Assembly: GCA_910575665.1 (NCBI GenBank)
Contig: CAJTFB010000002.1
Location: 91,465-155,464, forward strand
DNA: 64,000 nt
DNA from: Eubacteriaceae bacterium
GTDB taxonomy: Bacteria > Bacillota > Clostridia > Lachnospirales > Lachnospiraceae
Direction of reading: 5' to 3'
Positions 17,159 to 25,699 of this stretch are shown piece after piece (position 1 is the first letter of the stretch; each line of letters opens with the position of its first letter). The position numbers and the translations under genes were made by a program. A model generated the notes under the pieces. That model saw only the letters and a program-made list of their open reading frames with translations, was not told the origin of the DNA and did no database searches.

Positions 17159-17929
17159 ATGAGTGTAGACTTATTGGATAAAACGCGTAAAATCAACGGG
17201 CTTCTTAGGGATAATCGTGTTTCAAAGGTTGCTTTTACGGATTTGTGTCAGGTCCTTGGGGACTTATTGAATTCAAAAGTATTTGTGATCAGTAGCAAGG
17301 GAAAGATTTTGGGCATGTCTCCGGGGGCAGAAGTGGGGATTTTGTCAGGGTTTCCTTCTGTTAAAGGTAAGCTTATCGATGCAAAACTGAGCAAAAGATT
17401 TTTGGAAGTATTATCTACCAAAGAAAATGTGAATCTTGAGACACTTGGGATTCCCAGGGAAGAGACGGGAGAGCTGCAGGCGCTGATCACTCCTGTGTAT
17501 ATTGCCGGAAAGCGGCTTGGGACCTTGTTTTTATATCGGAGGTTGCAAGAGTACGGCATCGAAGATATTATTTTGACAGAGTACAGCACTACGGTTGTAG
17601 GGCTTGAGATGATGCGTTCGGTGGCGGAAGAAACAGATTACGCCAACCGTAAGCAGCAAGTGGTAGATTCCGTCATGCATATTTTGTCACCATTAGAGAC
17701 AAAGGCGGCTGAGTTTGTTCTCTGCCATCTTGATTCTGGTGAGGGTACGATTGTCACCTCGCGTCTTGCGAAGGAAGTAGGGATCACAAGAACTGTGATT
17801 GTTAATGCTTTAAAGAAAATGGAAAGCGCGGGGTTACTTGAGACAAAATCTTATGGAGTAAAAGGAACTCATATCAAGATACTGAATGATATCGTATTTT
17901 CTGAATTTGAAATTAACAATAAAAATTAA
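17159..17929 (+). CDS. codY: GTP- and branched-chain amino acid-sensing global regulator CodY
   Basis: 256 residues, normal length. The N-terminal GAF domain (about 1-160, starting SVDLLDKTRKINGLL) would bind isoleucine/valine. The C-terminal winged helix (about 200-250) contains the recognition segment ASRLAKEVGITRTVIVNAL in the variant TSRLAKEVGITRTVIVNAL. In B. subtilis CodY represses the fla/che operon directly; here the flagellar cluster begins 179 bases downstream, in the same order. No terminator was seen between codY and flgB. Confidence 0.97.
   Translation: MSVDLLDKTRKINGLLRDNRVSKVAFTDLCQVLGDLLNSKVFVISSKGKILGMSPGAEVGILSGFPSVKGKLIDAKLSKRFLEVLSTKENVNLETLGIPREETGELQALITPVYIAGKRLGTLFLYRRLQEYGIEDIILTEYSTTVVGLEMMRSVAEETDYANRKQQVVDSVMHILSPLETKAAEFVLCHLDSGEGTIVTSRLAKEVGITRTVIVNALKKMESAGLLETKSYGVKGTHIKILNDIVFSEFEINNKN
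17895..17909 (+). promoter_or_regulatory. Possible CodY box at the end of codY
   Basis: TATTTTCTGAATTTG has the TTTTCTGAA core of the CodY consensus AATTTTCWGAAAATT, with about four mismatches. It lies about 200 bases upstream of flgB. AT-rich DNA gives chance matches, so this is tentative. Confidence 0.35.
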
Positions 17930-18108
17930 AAATATGAGACAAAACCTTATAGGTAAGAATAGTTTAAAAGATATGGAATGATATCGTATCTATCCAGTTT
18001 GAAAATAATAAAAATAGAAATGGATTTCTTGTGTCGCAAATGGAATTGTGATTTATTTTCATAATGCCTTTTGCGGTTTTGTCCTTAAAAAAAGAAAGGA
18101 TTGAGGAT

Positions 18109-18498
18109 ATGGTTTTATCAAATGCTTATAACTACATTAATGTTCTTGGTAAAGCGGCAGATGCCAGTTGGACAAGAAATGATATTCTTGCCAACAATAT
18201 CGCCAATGCGGATACACCGGGATTTAAGAGAAAGGATGTGCAGTTTGAGACGTATCTGTCAAACGCTGTAGCAGGGACTGACTCTCTGGATGAGACGATT
18301 TCCAATATAGACCTGAATGAGCTCAATTGTACGACATATACGGATCAGGTAAGCTTGAGTTATCGTTACGACGGTAACAACGTAGATATACATACGGAAG
18401 GCGTGGAGCTTGCCAAGAATCAGCTCAAATATTACACATTGATGAATTCCATGAGTCAGGAGTTTTCACGATTAAAGTCGGCGATAAAGACCAACTAA
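18109..18498 (+). CDS. flgB: Flagellar proximal rod protein FlgB
   Basis: 129 residues. Carries the rod/hook family motif LANNIANADTPGFKRKDV near residues 25-42 and a C-terminal helix (EFSRLKSAI) of the coiled-coil type. First gene of the fla/che cluster. ATG 18109 was chosen over an in-frame ATG at 18064 because GATTGAGGA precedes it and the family starts just before SNAYNYINVL. The upstream gap 17930-18108 is AT-rich and must contain a promoter, but I could not settle on -35/-10 hexamers. Confidence 0.94.
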   Translation: MVLSNAYNYINVLGKAADASWTRNDILANNIANADTPGFKRKDVQFETYLSNAVAGTDSLDETISNIDLNELNCTTYTDQVSLSYRYDGNNVDIHTEGVELAKNQLKYYTLMNSMSQEFSRLKSAIKTN

Positions 18499-18564
18499 TC
18501 GGTGGAATAAACCGAAAATGATTGACGATACCTACGAATAAAAGGTGAGGAAAGGAGAATAAGT

Positions 18565-19002
18565 ATGTCAATTTTTGGGGCATTGGACGTAAGTGCTACA
18601 GGCATGACAGCACAGCAAGTACGGAGTGATATTATTTCGCAGAATATTGCGAATGTAAATACGACCAGAGATGCGAAGGGAAACCCTTATAAAAGGAAGA
18701 TGGTTGTTTTTGAAGAAAAGAGTTTTCCAACTTTTGAAGAATCCCTTAGTTTTGCTACGGGACATACTGGTAAAGGTGTGAAAGTGACAGAGATCGCGGA
18801 GGATCCGAGCGAGGGCCGCATGGTGTATGACCCCTCCCATCCGGATGCTGACGAAAACGGCTATGTTACATATCCTAATGTAAATACCGTGACGGAGATG
18901 ACGAATCTGATCGATGCGACGAGAGCCTATGAGGCAAATGTTACTGTGCTCAACTCTACTAAGGGAATGGCGTTGAAGGCGCTGGATATCAGTGGAGCTT
19001 GA
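18565..19002 (+). CDS. flgC: Flagellar proximal rod protein FlgC
   Basis: 145 residues, family length. N-terminal SATGMTAQQVRSDIISQNIANVNTT motif region (given in pieces: TGMTAQQVR, QNIANVNTT) and C-terminal MTNLIDATRAYEANV, typical of rod proteins. GGAAAGGAG precedes the ATG. Assembles with FlgB and FliE on the MS ring. Confidence 0.95.
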   Translation: MSIFGALDVSATGMTAQQVRSDIISQNIANVNTTRDAKGNPYKRKMVVFEEKSFPTFEESLSFATGHTGKGVKVTEIAEDPSEGRMVYDPSHPDADENGYVTYPNVNTVTEMTNLIDATRAYEANVTVLNSTKGMALKALDISGA

Positions 19003-19054
19003 TAGAGAGTGTTTGAGTAGATAAATAGAACAGTATTGAAGAGAGGAAAACAGT

Positions 19055-19375
19055 ATGGATTTGAATCGCATTTCAGGAATTGATAGCTTGTCTGCTGTGA
19101 GCAGATATGGCAGCACGACGGATCGGACAGAAAACAGTCATGGTAAAACAAGTTTTGATAGTTTGCTTGATTCGGCTATGAAACTTGTAAGTGAGACAGA
19201 TCAGCTTTCCAATGAGGCGGAGGCGGAAGAGGTTCGTTTTGCTATGGGTGAGTCAGACAGTCTGCATGATCTGCAGGCGGCTCAGCAGAAGGCGAACATA
19301 TCACTGCAATATACCGTTGCGGTGAAAAATACAGCAATGGAAGCCTACCGGTCCTTGCTGAACCTTCAGTTCTGA
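19055..19375 (+). CDS. fliE: Flagellar hook-basal body protein FliE
   Basis: 106 residues; the MS-ring/rod junction protein. Conserved C-terminal block with ANISLQYTVAVKNTAMEAY then MEAYRSLLNLQF is the family hallmark. Middle part is acidic. Placed between flgC and fliF as in B. subtilis. Confidence 0.95.
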   Translation: MDLNRISGIDSLSAVSRYGSTTDRTENSHGKTSFDSLLDSAMKLVSETDQLSNEAEAEEVRFAMGESDSLHDLQAAQQKANISLQYTVAVKNTAMEAYRSLLNLQF

Positions 19376-19432
19376 TTATACTCCTTTCTGATGAATGGAG
19401 AGAATATTTAGATAGTTAGGAGCGGAAACATT

Positions 19433-21061
19433 ATGATGGATCAGCTGATCGCCATTAAGGATAAAATAGTTGCATTTTGGAACAAATATACAACCAGACA
19501 AAAAACGATTATTATCTGCGTCGTTCTGGCAGTGTTTTTTGCCTTGGTTTTGTTATCCTATTTTTTGACAAGGCCTGTTTACACGCATCTGGCTACTTTT
19601 TCGGATGCTGGTCTTGCGAATACTCTTTCCGAGGCATTGGAGGGAAAGAATATCAAACACGAGATGAATACGGATGCGTCAGGAACCACGTCTTTTGAAG
19701 TGGAACAGTCGGATTATTCCGAGGCGGTTCTGGCGATGGGAGCAAACGGTATTGTAGACAAGGAAATGACTTGGGAGACAGCGTTGGAAAGCGACATGAC
19801 TACGTCTTCCCTGGAAAAACATACAAAGATTACGCTTGCCCTTCAGTCCTCCATTAAAGAGAACCTGCTTAATTTTGCCGGAGTGCAGGATGCTACGGTG
19901 ATTATTGATCGACCGGAAGACGATAAGACTTTTATTGCGGCAACCAAGGAAGCATCCGTCAGCGTTACTCTTCGTCTGGCTGAGGGAAAAGAGATGGAGA
20001 GAGAGACGGCGACAGCGATGGCGTATTATCTCACCAATGCGGTAGGAAATAAAACCACCGACAATATTGTTATTGTAGACACCGCTGGGAATCTTCTCTA
20101 TGGAGCCAAGACCGACAATACTCTGGGTGGAACCGTATCAGGAATCGACGATTACAAATCAAAGTTGCAGCAGACTTTTGCCGAGCGTACCAGAAAAATG
20201 CTGTTAAAGGCAGGCTATGACGATGCTGAGGTCAGCAGTATGGCGATCAAGTTTAACATGGACCAGGTAGAAGAGCTGATCACTACGTATTCCGTAGGTG
20301 AGGGACAGGATCAGGGATATTATTCCAGTTCCTATGAGTACTCTTCCAATGGTCAGTCAGGAAGTGGAGGGGTTCCGGGAACAGATTCCAATGGTGAAGA
20401 TACAGATTATATGCTTCAGAATAACGGAACAACCAACTCGGAAACCATTTTAAATAAGTACAACTACCTTCCTAATGAAGATGTGCAGAATATCAAAAGA
20501 GAAGTAGGAGCCGTGGTACCAGAAGAATCTTCCATTGGTATCATCTTGACCAGATATCGTAAGGTATCAGAGGAAACTTTGGAAGAGCAAGGAGCACTGA
20601 ACGATATCTCTTTTGATGAGTATATTGAGCAGAACAGTCAAGTTAATACATTAGAGACCCCGGAAGACCTTCTTCCTCTGGTGGCGGCGGCAACTGGAAT
20701 CGCAGAGAACCGGATCAGTATCCGTATTCAGGAAAAACCAGTCTTTGAGGCAAAAGAGGACACGGGACTTCTGGCAGGTGGATTTACCAATTATTTGATG
20801 ATCATTTTGGCCGTATTGATCGGAGCGCTGCTTATCTTTGTGATTATACGCGGAACATCACCGGTAGAGGTGACAGAGCTTGAACCAGAACTTTCGGTAG
20901 AAGATCTCCTGGCGACGACTAGAGAAGATGAGAAGGGGCTGGAAGAGATCGAGATGGGTGAAAAATCAGAGACCCGTACGATGATAGAGAAATTTGTGGA
21001 CGAAAATCCAGAAGCGGTGGCTATGCTGCTTCGTAATTGGATTAATGAAGATTGGGGGTAA
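19433..21061 (+). CDS. fliF: Flagellar MS-ring protein FliF
   Basis: 542 residues. Two membrane helices (about 25-45 and 447-467) bracket the periplasmic-side secretory-type ring domains. The region after the first helix (TRPVYTHLATFSDAGLANTLSEAL in pieces) matches the YscJ/FliF domain. A glycine/serine-rich unstructured section near residues 290-340 is usual. The C-terminal tail ENPEAVAMLLRNWI is the FliG-binding motif. Two adjacent ATGs (19433 and 19436) are both possible. Confidence 0.96.
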   Translation: MMDQLIAIKDKIVAFWNKYTTRQKTIIICVVLAVFFALVLLSYFLTRPVYTHLATFSDAGLANTLSEALEGKNIKHEMNTDASGTTSFEVEQSDYSEAVLAMGANGIVDKEMTWETALESDMTTSSLEKHTKITLALQSSIKENLLNFAGVQDATVIIDRPEDDKTFIAATKEASVSVTLRLAEGKEMERETATAMAYYLTNAVGNKTTDNIVIVDTAGNLLYGAKTDNTLGGTVSGIDDYKSKLQQTFAERTRKMLLKAGYDDAEVSSMAIKFNMDQVEELITTYSVGEGQDQGYYSSSYEYSSNGQSGSGGVPGTDSNGEDTDYMLQNNGTTNSETILNKYNYLPNEDVQNIKREVGAVVPEESSIGIILTRYRKVSEETLEEQGALNDISFDEYIEQNSQVNTLETPEDLLPLVAAATGIAENRISIRIQEKPVFEAKEDTGLLAGGFTNYLMIILAVLIGALLIFVIIRGTSPVEVTELEPELSVEDLLATTREDEKGLEEIEMGEKSETRTMIEKFVDENPEAVAMLLRNWINEDWG

Positions 21062-21067
21062 TATGTC

Positions 21068-22081
21068 ATGAGTTCAAGTACTTCAGAATTGGATGGTGTG
21101 CAAAAGGCAGCGATACTCCTGATTACGCTGGGACCAGAAAAAGCGGCAGGAATTTTTAAACACTTAAAAGAAGATGAGATCGAGCAGCTTACACTGGAAA
21201 TTGCAAATACAAGAAGTGTGACGCCAGCAGAGAAAGAACAGGTTTTGAATGAGTTTTATGAAGTCTGCTTGGCTCAACAATATATTGCAGAGGGTGGTAT
21301 TGGTTATGCCAAAGATCTTCTGCAGAAAGCTCTTGGTGAGGACAGGGCGAAGGAAGTACTGGGCAAACTGACTGCTTCGCTACAGGTAAGACCTTTCGAG
21401 TTTATACGGAAGACAGAGGCATCCCAGATTCTCAACTTTATCCAGGATGAGCATCCGCAGACCATTGCCCTTATTTTATCTTATCTGTCACCGGCCCAGG
21501 CGGCAGGTATCATTAGTACATTGACGCCGGACAAACAAACGGATGTGGCAAAACGTATCGCATTGATGGATCGTACCTCTCCGGATGTGATCAAGGAAGT
21601 GGAGAACATTTTGGAACAGAAACTTGCTTCTCTTGTAAACCAGGACTACACGATTGTCGGCGGAATCGATTCCATTGTAGAGGTATTGAATACCGTGGAT
21701 CGTGGAACCGAAAAACATATTATGGAAAATTTGGAGATCGAGGAGCCAGAACTGGCAGACGAGATCCGAAAGAAAATGTTTGTATTCGAAGATATTCTTA
21801 TGCTGGACGATCGTTCCATACAGCGTGTGCTTCGTGAGGTGGAGAACAGCGAGCTTGCTGTGGCATTGAAGGGTGCCAACGAAGAGGTACAGAATGTTAT
21901 CTTCAACAATATGTCTACCCGTCTTTCTGCAATGATTAAGGAAGATATGGAATATATGGGACCTGTGCGTATGAAGGATGTGGAAGAGGCACAGCAGAAG
22001 ATTGTAAATATTATTAGAAAACTTGAGGATTCCGCTGAGATTGTTATATCAAGGGGCGGAGGTGACGAGATCGTTGTCTAA
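21068..22081 (+). CDS. fliG: Flagellar motor switch protein FliG
   Basis: 337 residues: three armadillo-like domains. EHPQ motif in IQDEHPQTIALILSYL (about 123-138); C-terminal MFVFEDILMLDDRSIQRVLREV with the charged residues that meet MotA. Binds the FliF tail just upstream and FliM downstream. The 3' end overlaps the fliH start by 8 bases. Confidence 0.97.
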   Translation: MSSSTSELDGVQKAAILLITLGPEKAAGIFKHLKEDEIEQLTLEIANTRSVTPAEKEQVLNEFYEVCLAQQYIAEGGIGYAKDLLQKALGEDRAKEVLGKLTASLQVRPFEFIRKTEASQILNFIQDEHPQTIALILSYLSPAQAAGIISTLTPDKQTDVAKRIALMDRTSPDVIKEVENILEQKLASLVNQDYTIVGGIDSIVEVLNTVDRGTEKHIMENLEIEEPELADEIRKKMFVFEDILMLDDRSIQRVLREVENSELAVALKGANEEVQNVIFNNMSTRLSAMIKEDMEYMGPVRMKDVEEAQQKIVNIIRKLEDSAEIVISRGGGDEIVV

Positions 22082-22949
22082 TTTAATCAAATATCCCTTT
22101 GTAAATATGCAGGGGAAAGAAACCGTTGTCATTGATAACAATTCGGAAGGAGCGGAGTTCGTGCCCTTCCGGGAAAAAGGCGTGAAGATTAAGACCATCA
22201 GTGAGATTGAGGCGGAGAAGGCGTTGCTTCAGGCTGCTGGCGGTTTTGCCGGAGAGACAGCTGCCGCGTCTGAAGACGCGGAAAAGAAGGATAGTTCCGG
22301 GGAATTTAAAGCGGGGCTGAATGTCACAAATTTTGATGAACTCTTTCAGCAGCATCAAAAAGAAGCAGAGGACAAAGCAGCCCAGATGGTGGAGAAAGCC
22401 AGAAAGCAGGCAGAGCGCATTCGTGGTGAGGCGGAGATCGCCGCTGAGACAGCTAGAAAACGGGCGTATGAGGATGGAAGAGAGCAGGGATATTCTGAGG
22501 GAATGGCTCTGGCAGAACAGGAGATCCAGCAGAAGGAAGAAGAACTTTCTCAGCTCGCCAGTCAGCAAAGAGAAGAACTTGCTGATTGTATGGAACAGAT
22601 TGAGGAAAAATATGTAAGTATTGTGATCTCTCTTGTGAAAAAACTAACCGGTGTGGTGATGGAGGGAAAAGATGATCTCATCCTCTATCTCATCCATACT
22701 GCAGCTCAGGATTTAGAGGTATCGGAGAATTATCGGATTCGTGTTTCCTCTGAGGATATCTATTTCCTGGAAAGTCGGAAGGAAGAGGTTCTGCAAGCTC
22801 TGGATGGAGATGCTTTTGTTGAATTTGTAGAAGAAAAAGGCTTGGAAAAGGGGCAATGTATCATCGAGACAGATACCCAGATGGTGGATTGTGGTTTCCA
22901 TACACAGCTGGATACATTGGTTCAGAATCTGAAAATGCTGGTGCATTGA
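22074..22949 (+). CDS. fliH: Flagellar assembly protein FliH
   Basis: 291 residues; regulator/stator of the FliI export ATPase. N-terminal short conserved segment SNLIKYPFV, then acidic coiled coil (about 95-185, many Glu/Gln/Lys) and a C-terminal V-ATPase E-like domain ending CGFHTQLDTLV. The start is TTG at 22074 because GGAGGTGA lies 8 bases before it and the family opens at this point; an in-frame ATG at 22023 would lie well inside fliG. Coupled to fliG by an 8-base overlap. Confidence 0.9.
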   Translation: MSNLIKYPFVNMQGKETVVIDNNSEGAEFVPFREKGVKIKTISEIEAEKALLQAAGGFAGETAAASEDAEKKDSSGEFKAGLNVTNFDELFQQHQKEAEDKAAQMVEKARKQAERIRGEAEIAAETARKRAYEDGREQGYSEGMALAEQEIQQKEEELSQLASQQREELADCMEQIEEKYVSIVISLVKKLTGVVMEGKDDLILYLIHTAAQDLEVSENYRIRVSSEDIYFLESRKEEVLQALDGDAFVEFVEEKGLEKGQCIIETDTQMVDCGFHTQLDTLVQNLKMLVH

Positions 22950-22999
22950 CATGATTTCATAACAACACGCATAAAAATAGTATGGGAATGGAGGCTTGT

Positions 23000-24334
23000 A
23001 TGAATCCTTCATCGATTATAAATTTTGACAGATATGATGCTTTGATGGAGCGAAGTTTTCTCAAGCATCTGGGAAAAGTCACAAAGGTCGTTGGACTGAC
23101 CATTGAATCGATTGGTCCAGAGGCGAAGTTGAACGATCTTTGTATCATACGGTCAAATTCGGCAGTAGGTGCTGTAAAAGCAGAAGTGGTCGGATTCCGT
23201 GAAGACAGAGTTCTTTTGATGCCTTATGACAATGTCGAGGGCGTTGGACTGGGCAGCTGGGTTGAAAATACGGGGGCGCCGTTGCAGGTCCCTGTCAGTG
23301 ATGATCTGCTGGGAAAAACGCTGGATGGTGTGGGAGAACCGATGAATTCTCCTCCTCTTTCTGAGAACAGCCATCTGTATTCAGTGGAGGCAGCTCCACC
23401 AGATCCTTTGAGCCGACAGCTTATCGACGAGGTGCTTTCGCTGGGAGTAAAGGCAGTAGATGGTTTGCTGACGATTGGAAAAGGACAGAGAATTGGGATT
23501 TTTGCGGGAAGTGGAGTGGGAAAGAGTACACTTATGGGGATGTTTGCTAGAAATACAAAGGCAGATATTAATGTGATCGCACTGATTGGCGAACGTGGAA
23601 GAGAAGTGCGGGAGTTTATAGAGAGAGACCTTGGTGAAGAAGGCATGAAGCGTTCGGTGGTAGTCGTTGCCACCTCGGATAAACCGGCGTTGATCCGTAA
23701 TAAGGCAGCCAAAACAGCGACGGCTGTCGCAGAATATTTTCGGGATCAGGGTAAGGATGTGCTTCTCATGATGGATTCACTCACTCGTTTTTCTATGGCA
23801 CAAAGGGAAATCGGGCTTGCTTCTGGTGAGCCGCCGGTATCCAGAGGATATCCTCCCAGTGTATATGCGGAGATGCCGAAGCTTCTTGAGCGCGCGGGGA
23901 ATTCAGACCGGGGATCCATCACAGGGCTTTATACCGTTTTGGTGGATGGAGATGATTTCAATGAACCGATCACGGATACCGCCCGAGGTATTTTAGATGG
24001 ACATATCGTACTATCCCGTCCGCTGGCACAGAAGAATCATTATCCTGCGATTGATGTTCTACAGAGTATCTCTCGTGTCATGAGTTCCATTGTTACGAAA
24101 GATCAGAAGAGAGTATCTGGTATACTAAAAAATGTGCTTGCCACTTATGGAGAGGCTGAGGACCTTATCAATATCGGCGCATACCGTGCCGGTTCCAATC
24201 CCAGTATTGATTTTGCGATTGAAAAGATCGATGCAGTGAATGATTTTTTGATGCAGGGGACAGATGAAAAATTTGGTTTTGATGAAGCCGTCTCCATTAT
24301 GTCAGATATTTTTGAAGAGGATGGTGAGTCCTAA
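23000..24334 (+). CDS. fliI: Flagellum-specific export ATPase FliI
   Basis: 444 residues, F1-beta-like ATPase. Walker A GSGVGKS (170-176); GERGREVREFIERDLG; Walker B region LLMMDSLTRFSMAQREIGLA; type III signature PPSVYAEMPKLLERAG. ATG 23000 is chosen because GGAGG is 5 bases before it; ATG 22982 in the same frame has no site. Hydrolyses ATP to unload chaperoned export substrates at the FlhA/FlhB gate. Confidence 0.97.
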   Translation: MNPSSIINFDRYDALMERSFLKHLGKVTKVVGLTIESIGPEAKLNDLCIIRSNSAVGAVKAEVVGFREDRVLLMPYDNVEGVGLGSWVENTGAPLQVPVSDDLLGKTLDGVGEPMNSPPLSENSHLYSVEAAPPDPLSRQLIDEVLSLGVKAVDGLLTIGKGQRIGIFAGSGVGKSTLMGMFARNTKADINVIALIGERGREVREFIERDLGEEGMKRSVVVVATSDKPALIRNKAAKTATAVAEYFRDQGKDVLLMMDSLTRFSMAQREIGLASGEPPVSRGYPPSVYAEMPKLLERAGNSDRGSITGLYTVLVDGDDFNEPITDTARGILDGHIVLSRPLAQKNHYPAIDVLQSISRVMSSIVTKDQKRVSGILKNVLATYGEAEDLINIGAYRAGSNPSIDFAIEKIDAVNDFLMQGTDEKFGFDEAVSIMSDIFEEDGES

Positions 24335-24781
24335 TTGGCACGTTTTCGGTTTCCTTTGCAGAATATCCTGAACATGAAGGAAAAACTGGAGGAGCAGGCA
24401 AAAAATGAATATGGTCAGGCAAATGCAAGGCTTCTCGCCGAGGAAAAAAAGCTGGAGCAGTTAAACAACCGTCTGGAGGATGCACGGCTGCAGTTAAAAA
24501 ATGTCCTGTGTGAGGTTCTGTCTATGACAGAAATACATAAAAGGGAAAATGCCGTTGTGATCTTGAAGGGGTATGTAAAACAGCAGCAGCTGGTGGTGAA
24601 GCGTTGCGAGAAAGAGGTGGAGATTGCCAGGGAAAAGCTCACCGAGGCGATAAAAGAGCGAAAAATCTTTGAAAAACTTAGAGAGAAGGCATTTGATGAG
24701 TTTATCAAAGAGGAAGGGCGCAGGGAACAGAAGGAAGTCGATGAGCTAATGAGTTACAAGTACGGGGCAAAAAATGCCTGA
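24335..24781 (+). CDS. fliJ: Flagellar export chaperone/stalk protein FliJ
   Basis: 148 residues, almost entirely helical coiled coil with many Lys/Glu/Leu, as in FliJ, which inserts into the FliI hexamer. Opening ARFRFPLQNILNMKEKLEEQ is typical. It begins with TTG directly after the fliI stop codon. Basic C-terminus. Confidence 0.9.
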   Translation: MARFRFPLQNILNMKEKLEEQAKNEYGQANARLLAEEKKLEQLNNRLEDARLQLKNVLCEVLSMTEIHKRENAVVILKGYVKQQQLVVKRCEKEVEIAREKLTEAIKERKIFEKLREKAFDEFIKEEGRREQKEVDELMSYKYGAKNA

Positions 24782-24804
24782 TTTTGAAAGGATGAATAAA
24801 ATTT

Positions 24805-25551
24805 ATGGCAAAAAAAGATAAGAAAAATAAAGAAAATAAGGAATATGCCCAGGAGGAAAGTGCAGGCAGTAAACTGCTTACATTTTTGATCGTACTTTTT
24901 ATTGTGATCATATGGCTTGTTATATTTGGTGTTTTGATTAAATTTGATGTAGGAAATTTTGGAAGTGAAGTTTTGCATCCGGTTCTCAAAGATGTTCCAT
25001 TAGTGAACCGCATTCTTCCTGAGGTAGAGGGAACAGAGCCGGAAGGATATTCAAATATCGACGAGGCAAATGCCAGGATCCGTCAGTTAGAAAAGGAGCT
25101 TGCAGGTTTAAAGAGTGCCAATTCTCTGAGCAGTGATGAAGTCAATGAGTTAAAATCAGAGATTAACCGCCTCAAGAAGTACGAGGAACAGCAACATGCC
25201 TTTGAACAACGGGTAAAGGATTTTGATGAAAATGTTGTTTTTAATGATAAGGCGCCAGATATTTCCGAATATCAGAAATATTATGAGGGGATCGATCCAG
25301 ACAATGCAGCATCGATCTATAAAGATGTGATGAAGGATCTTCAGTACCGTGCCTCCATCAAGAAACAGGCTACGATGTATGCAAAAATGGATCCGGCAAA
25401 AGCAGCATCGGTATTGCAGACCATGTCCGGTGACTTGGATCTTGTGGCCTCTATCCTTGACAATATGACAGAGTCAAAGAGTGCGGCGATTCTTGCAGAA
25501 ATGACACCGGAGACAGCGGCACAGATTACTACTAAGATGACCGCTAAATAG
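24805..25551 (+). CDS. YlxF/MotE-like protein with MgtE N-terminal-type domain
   Basis: 248 residues. Lysine-rich head, one membrane helix (about 28-48), a coiled coil (about 82-135) and a C-terminal MgtE-N-like repeat domain (about 165-245: YAKMDPAKAASVLQTM, LVASILDNM, AAILAEMTPETAAQI). In B. subtilis the equivalent gene between fliJ and fliK is ylxF; MotE-family proteins in other bacteria help stator or flagellar placement. It is not a transporter: the channel domain is missing. Precise role unknown. Confidence 0.8.
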   Translation: MAKKDKKNKENKEYAQEESAGSKLLTFLIVLFIVIIWLVIFGVLIKFDVGNFGSEVLHPVLKDVPLVNRILPEVEGTEPEGYSNIDEANARIRQLEKELAGLKSANSLSSDEVNELKSEINRLKKYEEQQHAFEQRVKDFDENVVFNDKAPDISEYQKYYEGIDPDNAASIYKDVMKDLQYRASIKKQATMYAKMDPAKAASVLQTMSGDLDLVASILDNMTESKSAAILAEMTPETAAQITTKMTAK

Positions 25552-25575
25552 TTTGTCTAGGAGGGAATAACAGTA

Positions 25576-25614
25576 ATGTTTTTCCACGAATCAGACAATA
25601 TGAATAATAGATAA
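25576..25614 (+). CDS. Possible 12-codon leader peptide before fliK
   Basis: ATG at 25576 follows AGGAGGG with 10 bases spacing and runs MFFHESDNMNNR to TAA. Two weak hairpins come after it: CTGTCTTT/AAAGGCAG (about 25618-25642) and GACCGCAT/ATGCCGTC (about 25663-25682), then the fliK ribosome site. It may be a regulatory leader or a decayed gene start. Very short, so chance is quite possible. Confidence 0.3.
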   Translation: MFFHESDNMNNR

Positions 25615-25699
25615 CTCCTGTCTTTTACCAATGGGAAAGGCAGTGGGCTATAAATAAAATAAGACCGCATATTTATGCCGTCTAGAAAGGAGATAACAA

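Noticed and set aside
17930..18108. Clear sigma-A or sigma-28 promoter of flgB
   Set aside because: Several AT-rich hexamers can be paired but none had acceptable -35 and -10 with 16-18 spacing, and the GCCGATAT sigma-28 element is absent.
22023..22073. Upstream ATG for fliH
   Set aside because: It lies inside fliG, and the TTG at 22074 has GGAGGTGA at proper spacing and gives the normal family opening.
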